Assembly: GCF_024166365.1 (NCBI RefSeq)
Contig: NC_064825.1
Span: forward strand, 103,616,480-103,680,479
Source: Elephas maximus indicus
Taxonomy: Eukaryota > Chordata > Mammalia > Proboscidea > Elephantidae
DNA: 64,000 nucleotides
Direction of reading: 5' to 3'
The translations under genes were made by a program, and so were the position numbers. Below the pieces are notes generated by a model. The model saw only the letters and a program-made list of their open reading frames with translations. It was not told the DNA's origin and ran no database searches. Within the stretch, counting starts at the first letter, position 1, and each line of letters starts with the position of its first letter. Shown piece by piece: positions 9,777 through 22,211 of the stretch.

Positions 9777-12700
9777 GAGTATATACCAAGGAGTGGGATT
9801 GCTAGATCCTAGGGTAGTTCTATTTCTAGTTTTGCATAGTTGCTGTACCATTTTACAGTCCCATCAGTAATGGATAAAGATTCCAAACTCCCTATATCCT
9901 CACCAATTTTGTAGCTGTTTTTTTTTTTTTTTTTTAACCAGTGCCATTTTAACCAGTGTGAGCTGGTATCTTGGTATCTCTTTATAGTTTTGATTTGTAT
10001 CTCTAATAGCTAATGATCATAAATGTCTTTTCATATGTTTCTTGCCTTCTTGGATGCCCCCTTTGGTGAAGGTTCTGTTCATGTCCTTTGCTCATTTTGT
10101 GGTTAGGTTGTCTTTTTGTTGTTGAGTTGTTGCAGTTTTCTGTAGATTTTAGAGATTAGACTCTTATTGGATAAGTCGTTTCTGAAGACTTTTTTCTCAG
10201 TCTGTAGGTTGTCTATTTACTCTTTTAATACAACTTTTTTGGTGAGCGTAAGTTTTTAATGTTTATGCGGGCATATTATCTATTTTGTTTTCTATTCGTG
10301 TATTTGTTGTTACATTTTTTTATCCTATTTTTACAAAAGATTAGATCCCATAGTTTTCTCCCCATGTTTTCTCCCAGGAATTTTATGGTTTTAGGATTAA
10401 TATTTAGGTCTTTCATCCATTTTGAGTTAGTTTTTGTGTATGGTGTGAGGTATAGGTCCTGTTTAATTTTTCTGCAGGTACATATCCCATTTTGCCAGCA
10501 CCATTTATTAAAGAGACTGTTTCTACCCCACTGAATGAACTTTGACCACTTGTTGAAAATCAGTTGTCCACAGATGGCTAGGCTTAATTCTGAATTCTTA
10601 TTTCTATTCCACTGGTCTATTTGTCTGTCATTGAACCAATACCAGGCTGTTTTGATTACAGTGGCTATATAGTATGTTTTAGTATTGGAGAGTGTGAGAC
10701 CTCCTGCTTTGTTCTTTTTCTTCAATATTGCTGTGTCTATTTGGAGTTTCTTTCCTTTACATATGAAGTTGGTCATTAGCTTTTCCATTTCAGTAAAGAA
10801 TGTTGCTGGGATTTGTATTGTATCTAAATACTGCTTTTGGTAAATTGACATTTTCACTATTTTAAGTCTTTCAATCCATGAGCATGGGATGCATTTCCAT
10901 TTTTGTAGTTCTTTTTTAGTCTTTTGTAGCAGTGTTTTATAATTTTCATTGTATAAGATTTCATGTGCCTGGCCAGGTTAATTTCTAGGTATCTTATTGA
11001 TTTGGGGGCTATTATAAATGGTATTGTTTTCTTGATTTCTTTTTCGGAGTAGTCTTAGTGTAAAGGAATCCAACTGATTTTCATGTGTTTATTTTGTACC
11101 CTGCAACGTTGCCCAATTCTTCTATTAGTTCCAGCGGTTTTCTTGTGGAAACTTTAGGGTCTTCTATGTACAGGATCCTGTCATCTGCAAATATAGTTTT
11201 ACTTTTTCCTTTCTGATTTGGATGACTTTTATTACTCTTTCTTGTTTTATTGCTCTGATTGGGACTTCCAGTACAATGTTGAATAAGAGTGGTGATAATA
11301 GTCATCCTTATTTCATTCCTGTTCACAAAGGGAAAGCTGGCAGCCTTTCTCCATTGAGTATAACACTGGCTGTTCTTTTGCATATATACCCTTAATTTTG
11401 TTGAGAAATTTCCCTTCTATTCCTGTTTTGCTGAGAGTTTTTACCAGGAAAGGGTGTTGAATTTTATCAAATGCCTTTTCTGCATCAACTGATATGATCA
11501 TATGATTCTTTTCCTTTGTTTTATTTACATGTTGGATTACATTGATTGATTTTCTAATGTTAGACCACTCTTGAAATCCTGGTATGAATTCTCTTTGATC
11601 ATGGTGTAAGATTTTTTTTGATATGTTGCTGAGGCCTGTTGGCTAGAATTTTGTTGAAAATTTTTACATCTATGTTCATAAGTGATATTGATTTGTAATT
11701 TTCTTTCTTTTTTTTTTTTTGTTGTATATTTTCCTGGTTTAGGTATCAGGGTTATGCTGGCTTCGTAGAAAGAGTTTGATAGTATTCCTTCCTTGTTTTT
11801 GAAGAGATTGAGTAGGATTGTTTTCAACTGTTCTTTGAATGTTTGGTAGAATTCTCCAGTGTAGCCATGTGGTCCTGGCCTTTTTTTTGTTGTTGTTGGC
11901 AGTTTTTTGATGATGACCCATCAAAAAACTGTTTAAATTTTCTACCTGTTTGTGTTAGTTTGGGTAGGTATTGTGTTTCTGGGGATTTGTTCATTCATCT
12001 AGGTTTTCAAATATGTTGGAATACAATTTTTCGTAGTAATCAGTTATGATCTTTATCTCTGTTGGAGCAGTTGTAACATCACCAATTTCATTTCTTAATT
12101 AGGTTACTTGCCTCTTCTGTTTTTTTTTTTTTTGTCAATCTAGTCAGTGGCTTGTCTATTTTATTGCTCCTTTCGAAGAATCAACTTCTGGTTTTGTCAA
12201 TTCTTTCTATTGTTTTTCTATTTCATTTATTTCTACCCTGATCTTTATTATTTTCTTTTTTCTGGCAGTTTTTGGCTTCTTTAGCTCTTCCTTTTCTATT
12301 TATTCAAGCTGTCAGTTTAAGTTAATGATTTTGGATCTTCTTTTTTAATATGGGGATTTATTGCTACGAATTTCCCTCTGAGCACTCCTTTTGCTGTGTC
12401 CCAAATGTTTTGATATATTGTGTTTTCATTTTCATTTGATTCTAGGTATTTTTAAATTTCACTTGATTTCTATGACCCTATAGTTTTTTTAGTAGTGTAT
12501 TATTTAATTTCCATTTATTTATTTATTTTTTCATTTTGTTGATTTCTAGCTTTATACCATTATGGTCCGAGAAGATGTGTTGTATGATTTCAATCTTTTT
12601 AAATTTGTTAAGACTTGTTTTGTGTCCCAGCATATGGTCTATCATGGGAAAATGATCCATGTGCACTGGAGAAGAATGTGTATTGTTCTGATGCTGCGTG

Positions 12701-13489
12701 GAATGTTCTATATATGTCTGTTAGGTCCATTTGGCTTATGATTTTATCTCAGTTCTTGGTGTCCTTAATGATCTTCTTTTTAGATGTTCTGTCTATAATT
12801 GAAAGTGATGTATTGAAGTCCTCTACTATTATTGTGGAGTTGTCTATTCCTCTTTTCATATTAGTCAGTTTTTGTTTCATGTATTTTGGAGCATTGCTAT
12901 TAGGTGCATGTATATATTTATAGTTATTATTTCTTCAGGCTGAATAGACCCTTTTATTATTATGTAATGTCCTTCTTTATCACTTGTAGTAGATTTTGAT
13001 TTAAAGTCTATTTTATCCGATATCAGTACGGCCACCCCTGCTCTTCTTTGTTTACTGGCTGCATGAAATATTTTTCTCTATCTTTTTATTTTCAGTCTGT
13101 TTGTGTCCTTATGTCTAAGGTATGTTTCTTGTAGACAGCAAAAAGATGGATCATTTTTTAAATACATTCTGCCACTCTCTGCCTTTTGCATGGGGCATTT
13201 AGACCATTTACATTTAAGGTTATTACTGAAAATGAGGTGTCTACCTCACTCATTTTGCTATTTGTTTTTTCAGTGTTTTGTATCTTCTTTGTTTTTTTCA
13301 TTCTGATTTTTTTTTTGTTTCTGTTTGTATTTGGCTACTTTCTTGTGATGAGCCTTTTTGCTTTTTTCCCTAGTGATTTTTTAGTGTTTACCACATATAT
13401 TACATTACACAACTTACAATTGCAACAGTGCTTAACATATAAACAATAGTTAACATACAACCTTAATATAATAAATCTATTCCTAATAT

Positions 13490-13663
13490 GGAAACCCTAG
13501 TGGCTTAGTGGTTAAGTGCTACAGCTGCTAACCAAAGGGTTGGCAGTTCAAATCTGCCAGGCGCTCCTTGGAAACTCTATGGGGCAGTTCTACTCTGTCC
13601 TATATGGTCACTATGAGTCAGAATTGACTCGATGGCACTCGGTTTGGTTTTTTTTTTTTTGTT
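13490..13663 (+). repeat. AfroSINE with target duplication
   Basis: Forward copy with a T-rich 3' tail (13,650-13,661). The flanks 'ctattcctaatat' just before and 'ttactcctaatatg' just after form the target duplication. It lies in the 5' part of the older L1 remnant. Confidence 0.9.
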
Positions 13664-13705
13664 TACTCCTAATATGCTCCTCTTTCCCCCATTTCTGTTG
13701 GTGTA

Positions 13706-14022
13706 TGTGATGGATTGAATTGTGTCCCCCCAAAATATGTGTCAGTTTGGCTAGTTCATGATTCCAAGTATTGTGTGATTGTCCACCATTCTCTCACTGC
13801 ATGTGAGTTTCCTATGTGTTGTAAATCCTACGTTTATGGTGTTAATCAGGTCAGAAGAGACAAGGACCTTCCTCCAGAGCTGACAGAGATAGAAAGCCTT
13901 CCGTAGAGCCAGCACCCTGAATTCAGACATCTAGTTTCCCAAACAGTGAGAAAATAAATTTCTGTTTGTTAAAGCCAGCCACTTGTGGTATTTCTGTTAT
14001 AGCAGCACTAGATAACTAAGCA
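13706..14022 (+). mobile_element. Solo LTR fragment, MaLR-like
   Basis: It begins TGTGATGGATTG and ends AACTAAGCA, matching the ends of the LTR at 8,769. It is an incomplete, degraded fossil copy. It abuts the end of the older L1 on the left and an RTE piece on the right. Confidence 0.7.
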
Positions 14023-14024
14023 CT

Positions 14025-14800
14025 GTTGTTGTTAGGTACTGTCGAGTTAGTTCTGACTTATAGTGACCCTATGTATAACAGAACAAAACACTGCCAAGTC
14101 CTGCATCATCCTCACAATTGTTGTTATATTTTAGCCTATTGTTGTAGCCACTGTGTTAATCCATCTCATTGAAAGACTTCCTCTCTTTTACTGGCCTTTT
14201 ACTTTACCAAGCATGATGTTCTCCTCCAGGGACTGGTTCCTCCTGATAACATGTCCAAAGCACATGAGATGAAGTCTTGCCATCCTCACTTCTAAGGAGT
14301 ATTCTGGCTATACTTCTTCCAAGACAGATTTGTTCTTTCTTTTGGCAGTACATGTTATATTCAACATTCTTTGCTAACACCATGATTCAAATATATCAAT
14401 TCTTCTTTGATCTTCCTTATTCATTGTTCATCTTTCTCTGCATATGAAGTGTTTGGAAATACCATGGCTTGGGTCAGGCGCACCTTAGTCCTCTAAGTGA
14501 CATCTTTGCTTTACATATAGTCCCGCTTCTTGAATTATTTGCTGAGCATAGAGATTGAGTAAGTATGGTGAAAGGATACAGCCCTGACACACACCTTTCC
14601 TGATTTTAAGCATGCAAAATCCCCGTGTTCCCAGTTTGAATAATTGCTGCTTTGTATATGTACGGGTACCTCGTGAGCACAATTAAGTGTTCTGGAATTC
14701 CCATTCTTCGCAATGTTATTCATAATTTGTTACGATCCGAACAGTAGAATGCCTTTGCATAGTCGACAAAACACAGGTAAGCATCTTTCTGGTAATGATA
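14025..14800 (-). mobile_element. RTE/BovB-type LINE 3' fragment
   Basis: It reads on the minus strand. The 3' end is at the left ('gttgttaggtactgtcgagt') and the coding part follows ('tttcttttggcagtacatg', 'caccatgattcaaatat'). Upstream of that is the reverse-transcriptase C-terminal region (a residual peptide with RKGVCQGCILSPYLLNLYA, the RTE QGC-LSP block, near 14,530-14,600). It is degraded and non-functional. Confidence 0.8.
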
Positions 14801-16736
14801 AGATTTTACCTTTCTGTTAGTGATAAGATATAAAAGACTCCCCAAAACCAAATGGTCATAAGTACCATTTGTTGTAACTTGAATACATAGTAAGTCAAGG
14901 GCTACCTGTATACATAAATAGGATGTTAGAACTGGAAGATACAATGAAGATAATCTAGCCCAACTTTGTCAATTTTATGGAAATAGTAATGGGAGAGTGA
15001 GAAGTGGTGGGGTGAAATGACATGGCTAAAGTCAGATTGCTAATCAATTACTGAACCAGATGCAGTGTCCACGAGTCCTGGTTACCCACCCAGTCTTTTT
15101 TTTCCTGCTCTATTCATTCCTTCTTTCATTTTTCAGGAGTGAAATCTGGCAAAAGTTCCCTTCATGTCTTACCTTGAACTTTCTTCTCTTACTACCTCAT
15201 TACTGAGTGAAAAAACTTTCCAGAAATCTCACTAAGATAATTGAAGCAGATTTCGAAACTTTCCCCAGGTCATAGTTTATTTGGCAAAATTTTACCTGAG
15301 AGAAAGAAATTCCATGGGGAAGTTGGTCCCTTGATTGTAGTGTTTGGCTCAATTTATTTTAAATAGCTCAAAGATCTTAGCATTTAATCACAACTGTTGG
15401 ACTTTCAGTGGGTGGGTAGGTTTTCTACATTAAAAGTAGGATTTTAAAATTTGGGGTCTTTCCTGTGGCTTTTGTTAATTTTTTGGATATTATAAATCCA
15501 AATGTCAAGAGATCACCCAAATTTTCCTTTTTTTTTGTGATTCATCTTAGATACTACCTACTTCATTTCCTAAAAGTCCCCAGGTGATTTTTCTGTGGGG
15601 GCAAGGTCTGATCCTTGGATCATAGTAGCAACCACTAACTCAGTACCATCAGAAGTCAGCCTAGTGTTTTGAAAGAGCATTGCTTTTTGAGTTAGTAACC
15701 TAGCAAAACACTAGCATGTGGGTTTCGGAAGCCAATTAAGCTCTCTTAGTCTCTGTCGTCTTATTTATATACAGAGGGGATTAGAGTAAAGCCTCTCCAA
15801 ATCCTTTTCATTACCACTCTCAGAGTGGCTTTATTGACCTGGGCTTTGCTTATTTGTGGCCTTCAAGAAAACTTGGCTGGGTGGGTAATATTAACCAAGG
15901 GATCTTGCTTACTCAAGGACCAGGTTTCCCAGAGGAGAATTCATCCCAGTTTTCCCAACCCAGAACATCCCCTTGAGTAATGATCTATTTCAGAAGAGTA
16001 TCTAACTTCATTCTGAATTGGAAAGATTTGAGTGCATTTAAAATCTATCTGGTTCAATTCCTAGCTCCAAGGAAGAATCAAACTACACTGGATTTGCTGA
16101 CTTAAAGGTAGGTGAATGGTAGGTAGGTGCAGTGTGACCAGAAGCAAGGTGCAGAGTTTCTAAACAGCTATAGGACTTTGAGCATGTCAGTTCCTGTCTT
16201 TGGGCCACAAATGTCCATTTGTAAGATAAGATGGTTGGGTTCTTAAAGTACTTTAAATTGTTGGGATTCTGTGTAGTATCTTTTGGGAATTAACAAGTGG
16301 CAGTGAATGATTGAAATGAAGGTACATTCCTTCAATCTGAACCCAGTTATATCAGCCCATCAAACTCTCTCAACACAACAACAAAGTGGGAGAGATAGTG
16401 GGAGTGGGGCAGGGGAGAATCAGCAGAGAAAGGGATAATATAGATTAGACAGAGGTGAGAGAAAAAGAAAAGGTAGTTTTCAGAGGAAGGGTATCAGGTA
16501 TTCCTCCTCTTAGGGACAAAGCCTGGAAACACTGACCCTACACGAATCCCCTTCTTCTCTAATCTCTCTTATTGATCCAGGTATAGTTTTGCTTTATTCC
16601 TCTAAAGGATCAAAAAGTTGAATTCAAATTCAGATGAAAGCTATGTGTTGGTATAGGCAAATAAATATAAATTGGACTTTTAATGAAAAGCATATTTATT
16701 TATAACTCTATTTACATGTTATATCCCTAGGAATGA
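14801..16736. other. Gene-free stretch
   Basis: No gene is recognised. At about 14,935-15,085 a diverged ancient repeat is likely ('agaactggaagatacaatga', then 'tgacatggctaaagtcag'), of MIR3 or L2 type. About 16,140-16,260 may be another worn MIR. The remainder appears to be unique sequence. Confidence 0.45.
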
Positions 16737-16988
16737 TATAGGGTAGTGATTAAACAGCATGGTCTCTGTGATTAGGCTGCCTGGATGTAAATTTGGGCTC
16801 CACCACTGTGTAACCTTAGGCAAGTTAACTTACTTCTCTGTGCTTCTCTTTCCTGATATATAAAACAGGGATGAAAACGATAATACTCATGTCACAGGCT
16901 TATTGTGAGATTTAAAGGAATTAATGCATAAAGGGTACTTATAAAGTCCCTGGCATATAGTAAACACTATTGAAATGTTAGGTATTAT
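16737..16988 (+). repeat. MIR, near full length
   Basis: It follows the MIR consensus throughout: 'gtagtgattaaacagcatgg', 'ccaccactgtgtaacctta', 'ttcctgatatataaaacag' and 'ctggcatatagtaaacact'. Compared with other MIR pieces here it is unusually complete. Confidence 0.8.
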
Positions 16989-17047
16989 TATTAACCAAAA
17001 ATGCAATTAATATGAAAAATTTAAGGGAAACATTAAACAGTTAATGA

Positions 17048-17205
17048 TGCCCTGGTGGTGCTGTGGCTAAGACCTTGGCTGCTAACCAAACGGTTAGCAT
17101 TTCGAATCCACCAGCCACTCCTTGGAAACACTGTGGGGCAGTTCTACTCTGTTCTATGGGGTCGCTGTGAGTCGGAATCAACTTGATGGAAATGGGTTTG
17201 GTTTA
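17048..17205 (+). repeat. AfroSINE
   Basis: Forward short-subtype copy with the tRNA head 'ccctggtggtgctgtggct', B box 'atttcgaatccacc' and tail 'gtttggtttatttatttat'. Confidence 0.92.
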
Positions 17206-17224
17206 TTTATTTATCTTTTAAACA

Positions 17225-17900
17225 GATAATTTTGGATACTAAGATAGCATATTACTTAGTAGAGGATGCAGACACAGAAGTTATAATTACAGAACAATCT
17301 GCTGATTGCTGTGAAAGAAGTATGATAAAGTCCTGAAGGAGTACAAAGGAGGGAGTATGTTATTCCAGTAGTAATGAGGTTCTTCATGCAGTCTAGAGAG
17401 AAGGAATATAAACACAGAGGAGGGTGAGAAGACACTTTGGGTTAGGAAATAATTGTGTAGTGTTCATTTGGGGAATGAGAATAAGTAAGGCTGCAAAGAT
17501 TGGCAATGGCCAGTTCAAGAAGGACCATTCTAATAATATTATAATTTATGCTGTGTGAAATGGGGAAGATGTTGCTAGATTTTAAGTAGAGAAGTAACAC
17601 GATCAGATTTGCAATTAAGGAAAATCACTAAAGCCTTTCTACAGTACAGAGAGGTACATACGGGTTGCAATATTAAAGGCAAGTCTTGTTGAACAAGCGG
17701 GACTGGAATTGAGTTTGGAAGGCGGGTAGGACTGGAAGGGAAGGGACAAGGAGAGGGCATTTCTGGTGAAAGGAGACTCTGTGGTAGGAATGAGCAAGGT
17801 GGCTTATGGGATGAGAAGACCCTGAGTAGAAGACAGATGAATGGAAATTCAGAGGATAAGAGGGTAATTGTTGAGGTGGCACAGACCCAAAACATTGTTT
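17225..17900 (-). repeat. LINE L2 remnant
   Basis: The block 'gattttaagtagagaagtaa', 'cacgatcagatttgcaatta', 'ggaaaatcact' is the reverse complement of the L2 region upstream of its 3' end. The stretch before it is compatible but more worn. The limits are approximate. Confidence 0.5.
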
Positions 17901-20178
17901 TAATGTTAACTCCATTTTTACGAAGTTCTAGACATCTATAAACATAATAATTGGTCTATATAATTCAAAACTGTTAACATAACTATAAACTATATGCTCA
18001 TCCTTCTATGTAGCTATCATTTTATGTACATTTGATTATATGGGGTGAATAATTGCATGCAGTCTGGCAAATTGTTCATCTGGCAGATGGGTAAGGTGGA
18101 AAGAATCAAATTGAACTACATTAGGCTCAGTAACATATTAACTGTGTGACCTCTGACAGACAAGTTGCTTATTGGCTGAGCCACAAATGGCAATAGAATT
18201 AGAAAAAAATGCATGTGTAGAGTGGCTAGCAGAGTTCACAGAACACAGTAAACAGTAAACGGTAGTGCCTTTTGGAAAAGGTACTGTTTATTAGAAGTCT
18301 ACTATCTATCTATCAAGCTCTATGTGAGGTAATATGAAAGTGCAAGAACAAATGAAATAAAAAAAATCGAGTCGGAGAAGGTCAAGATTGCCTCACTTAT
18401 TCTTAAGCAGTGAAGCTATCCGAGGAGAGAAGGATTTAGGGAACACATTTTCTGGTTGTAGTGTGCAGGAGGGATGGGGTGGGAGAATTGGTAGACTGAG
18501 AGTTTTGGCTTTGGTAATTCAGTCATCAGCTGACAGCATGTGAGACGGTGGTGGCAGCAAGAATGGAGAGAAAAAGATACACGGGAGAGATGGTTTAAAG
18601 GTAAAATTAAAGCAGTGTGGTAACTGGCTGGATATGGAAGATGAAAGGGAGGAGCAAATAAAATATGACATTGAATTTACGAGCATGGATGACTGAGAGG
18701 GTGATGGTATCATCAAAGTATCTTCCAGGTTACGCTTCCCTGTAGGTCCCCTTCTACTTCATAGCTTAGTCCCATCAGTTGCAGCCCTACCCATATCCAA
18801 ATCATTTCATTTGGCTCATGGGTGAGGATGTGGCAAAAGGTGGTTCTTGGGGGAGTTTTATCATCTTATCTTCCAACCTTGCAGCTACTTGATCTTCCAA
18901 GGTGCTGAGATGGTGCCAGATATTCCCAGTGATTCTGGGTGCCTGGTGTCTACATCACGAATTTAGCAATATTGCTCGTTTTGGCCACGGGTTTCAGTAT
19001 AATTTCTTTGCTGTGTCTACCTTCCCTGAAACCTCTAGCTTTTGGTTAGGCAGTCTCCTCCCGCTTCCATGAATGGCTGATACCAATTTCTTCTGTGGTG
19101 AACCATTCCTTTCCTTCTTGCTCCATAGCAGTTATACTTCCCAGGGCTTTAAATTGCTCTAACTCCTATTTGGGTAGACAGGTAATCCTACTGCAACTTT
19201 GATTGATATTTAGATTGTTTACAGTTTTGTTTTTTCTCCTACAAGGCCTGTTATGAGACATAGCATTTGGGAGTTTGAGAAAGCCTAATTTTTCTCTATA
19301 GAATGCTGAGCAAATTCAGAAATAAGACAAAGGCATAGGCAGTTGGAGGGAGCACCACCTTCATTTATGGTAAAGATGGTAGTGGAAAATTGTGTTTTAT
19401 ATCTGCTACATGTGACCTTCCAAGACTGAACCCCAGAACCAGGCAAATGTACACACTCAGTTGTGGCAGCATTGGACCTGGACAAGCCTCACCCCACAGA
19501 GAGAAAGGTTGCCCTTGGGGCAGAGTAAAAAGCATGTTCCCTGCAGCATCTCACTCCAAGAGAGGGAAAGAGAGTAAGGTCCACCTCTGTATGCCTAACC
19601 TCTCCTTTCAAATGCGCTCCATCTTCCCTGTGGCAGGCTGGGGCAGTGAGCCTAAGAGTGGTAGTTACTGTAGCTCCCTCCACATGGAAGGAAACATGAG
19701 GAGTGGGGCAGAATTGCTCTCCCCTTTTTTTTTAACATCTAACTAGAGGTAAGTGTTTAAATAAGGGGTTTCCTAAAGAAAAAGCCCTGATTTGTAGAGT
19801 TTGTACCATGTTCACCATGGTGGAAGTACTCCCACTACTGCTGATTCCAAGCTACCAATGTAATGTCAATGAATGCAGAGCTGGGAAAAGATGCATACAA
19901 AAGGCTACTCTAAGCCTGTCCGAGCTGGCTGCAACACATCACTGCCTCCAATGCTTGTATACTTAACCAGTATCTCCTTGGAATATATTATTAGAGGTAG
20001 GAAGTGTGCACACATTTGATAAATACTGCCAGTTTGTTCTCCAGAGAAGTACTGATCTACATTTCTACAGAACAATATGGGACTGTTTGTTTACTCACCC
20101 TTGCCAACTCTTTTACTTGCTGTCAATCTTCTAGTGAAAAGTATATTTCTTATGTTTTAGGGCATTTATTTGATTATT
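17901..20178. other. Gene-free stretch
   Basis: I recognise no gene here. Around 18,080-18,200 there may be a worn MIR ('taactgtgtgacctctgaca'). The open frames in 19,285-19,746 overlap on both strands and resemble no protein I know, so I take them as chance. Confidence 0.45.
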
Positions 20179-20388
20179 GGAGTCCCTGTGTGGTGCAATT
20201 GGTTAAAGCAATGAGCTGCTAAATGAAAGGGTAGAGGTTCTAATCCACCAAAAGGTGCCTCAGAGAAAAGGCTTGGAGATCTCCTTCTGAAAAATTAGCC
20301 ATTGAAAACCCTGTGGAGCTCAGTTATGCTCTGATACACATGGGTTCGCTGTGAGTTGGAATCCAATGGATGGCAACTAACAATAACA
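20179..20388 (+). repeat. AfroSINE, long subtype
   Basis: Forward copy that keeps the internal segment ('ggtgcctcagagaaaaggct', 'aaattagccattgaaaaccc'). It is more diverged than the short copies, consistent with the older subfamily. Confidence 0.88.
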
Positions 20389-20463
20389 AGATTCTTTTAC
20401 ATCTTTATTGATCTTTTTATTTATTTTATGTGAATCATCTGTTTATATCCTCTGCTCATTATC

Positions 20464-20628
20464 GGAAACCCTGGTGGCGTAGTGGTTAAATGCTATGGCT
20501 GCTAACCAAAGGGTCAGCAGTTCGAATCCGCCAGGCACTCCTTGGAAGCTCTATGGGGAAGTTCTACTCTGTCCTATAGGGTCACTATGAGTTGGAATCG
20601 ACTCGACGGCACTGGTTTTGTTTTGGCT
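20464..20628 (+). repeat. AfroSINE, short subtype, well preserved
   Basis: Close to consensus: 'gaaaccctggtggcgtagtg', B box 'agttcgaatccgcc', end 'gaatcgactcgacggcactg'. It is one of the youngest-looking SINEs in the window. Confidence 0.94.
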
Positions 20629-21754
20629 CATTATCTATGTATATTTCTTACAGATTTAGAAGATCTTTTTTATACTGGGATTAGTAAGCTCTTGTCATAT
20701 GTTTTAAGTACTTTCCCCATTGTGTCATTTGTGTAACAATTTTGTTTATGCTTTGTTTCCCTCTGTTCACCTCTATGACTTTGGTTTTCTACGTTGGTTT
20801 TGTTCTTTGCAGTCCAGAGTGCATTTTTAGTTCTTCACAATTACTGCATTTCTGGGAAATTTCAGTATAAAATCAGAGACAAGATGAAAAACAATGGGAT
20901 AAAAATGATAGCAGAGAATCAAGGTGCTCATACTATTTCTTCTGTATTTCTCTTGGATCATATGTGGTGAGAAAAATTCCCAGTGTGGCCCCTTGCTCTT
21001 TATTCTATAGAATATTGTTTTGAATTATGTGATATTGTTAGCTTGAGGTGTATATTGCATTCTATATTTTTTCAGTACACAATGAGTTGGTTTAGATATA
21101 TAACAGGTTCTCTTTATGTATTTATTGCAGTGAAATAACATAGAGGAATCCTCACTCTTGTTATTGTATTCTTAGCTGCTGGTTACAAACCTGCAACCAG
21201 AATAAGCAGGCTGGCCAACCATAACAATCACCTCTGAAAATGAGCTCGTTTAGCTCAGTATCTCTCAGCAAGTGGTGGCAGCACTGAAAGTAACAGTGGG
21301 ATGATGGAGACAAACTAAGTTGAATTCTTCTCAGAGTGTCTCAGTATTTGTCACATAAGCACAGTTACAGAAACTGCAAGACTGGTGAAGGAAACTGACC
21401 TGAGTAAATCGAGGACTGGGGTAATTGGGAAAAGAAGAAAGTACCGAGAACTTCCTGGAAATGGAGAATTATCAGTGGGAAGAGGATTCCGTGAGGCATA
21501 AATGAAGGAAACAAAGGATTCAGGAACAGAAGTATGCCATGGAGATCCCCTAGCTGGAGAGACATTATCAAAATGCAAGGAGATAATAAAAATCTAGGCT
21601 ATTAACTTGAATAGTTCTCCAAATTCAGAATTTCCTGTGGTGAATTGGGAAGAGCCCTAACCAGAAAGCCTGGTTGTCAGTCTCAGAATTCACCACTCTG
21701 TGTGATCTTGGGTGAGAACCATTTCCCTTAATTTTCTAAAAGGCACACTGTTTT
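20629..21754. other. Gene-free flank outside the left arm
   Basis: No gene is recognised. The part 21,460-21,540 resembles the upstream flank of copy A (see 2,276-3,379), pointing to an older tandem duplication of the OR4B1-like unit. Confidence 0.45.
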
Positions 21755-21888
21755 CAGGTTATTAATATTCAATGCTGAATGAGTATATTGGCTAAATGAA
21801 TGATTGAGTGATGTGTATTTGAAATCATTTTACACTCTGTAATAATTGGGAAAAAATTGAAAGAATATTCTTTTCTAAGGCAACATTG

Positions 21889-22083
21889 GAGTCTCTTGGT
21901 GATGCAAATGGTTAACACACCCAGCTGTTAACAGAAAGGTTGGCAGTTGGAGTCCACCCAGAGGCACCTCAGGAGAAAGGCCTGGTGATCTACTACTGAA
22001 CAACTAGCCATTGAAAACCCTACGGAGTACAGTTCTTCTCTGACAAATGTGAAGTTGCCTTGAGTTGCAATTGACTTGACACC
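21889..22083 (+). repeat. AfroSINE, long subtype, shared by both arms
   Basis: Forward copy ('agtctcttggtgatgcaaat' to 'gcaattgacttgacacc'), followed by a (TTG) run at about 22,097-22,117. The same insertion appears reversed at 62,461-62,667, so it predates the inverted duplication. Confidence 0.88.
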
Positions 22084-22149
22084 ATTTCTCTTTTTGTTGT
22101 TGTTGTTGTTGTTGTAAAATGTTGTAAGTGAGATGAATTGGTATTACAG

Positions 22150-22170
22150 TTTTTATTTGTTTTATTGCAG
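22150..22170 (+). promoter_or_regulatory. Splice acceptor before OR4B1-like copy B
   Basis: The T-rich tract 'tttttatttgttttattgcag' has AG at 22,169-22,170. In copy C (inverted) the matching site reads 'attgcaaac', so the AG is lost there. Confidence 0.65.
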
Positions 22171-22211
22171 CTCTCTCACTCCTAGGCATCTAGCACACCT
22201 GAATGGGATCC

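Larger units (their letters stand above)
7800..13705 (-). mobile_element. Older L1 LINE (5'-truncated), with nested insertions
   Basis: On the minus strand, L1 ORF2 runs from the endonuclease N-terminus near 13,230 (LNVNGLNAP) to the C-terminus near 9,365 (IHTIEYYATVKNNDE). A reverse-transcriptase piece lies near 11,081-11,500 ([26 protein letters not shown]) and a further ORF2 stretch at 10,276-10,857. Many stops and frameshifts break it. The 3' UTR fills 7,800-8,768 and 9,292-9,360, recognised from 'catctagttcttctggtctc' and 'aagaccccagatgc' shared with the other L1 copies here. It contains one solo LTR and two AfroSINEs, so it is older than all three. Both outer limits are approximate. Confidence 0.85.

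Noticed and set aside
19285-19746. Overlapping open frames on both strands
   Set aside because: No homology recognised, no splice or start context, and mutually overlapping. Taken as chance.
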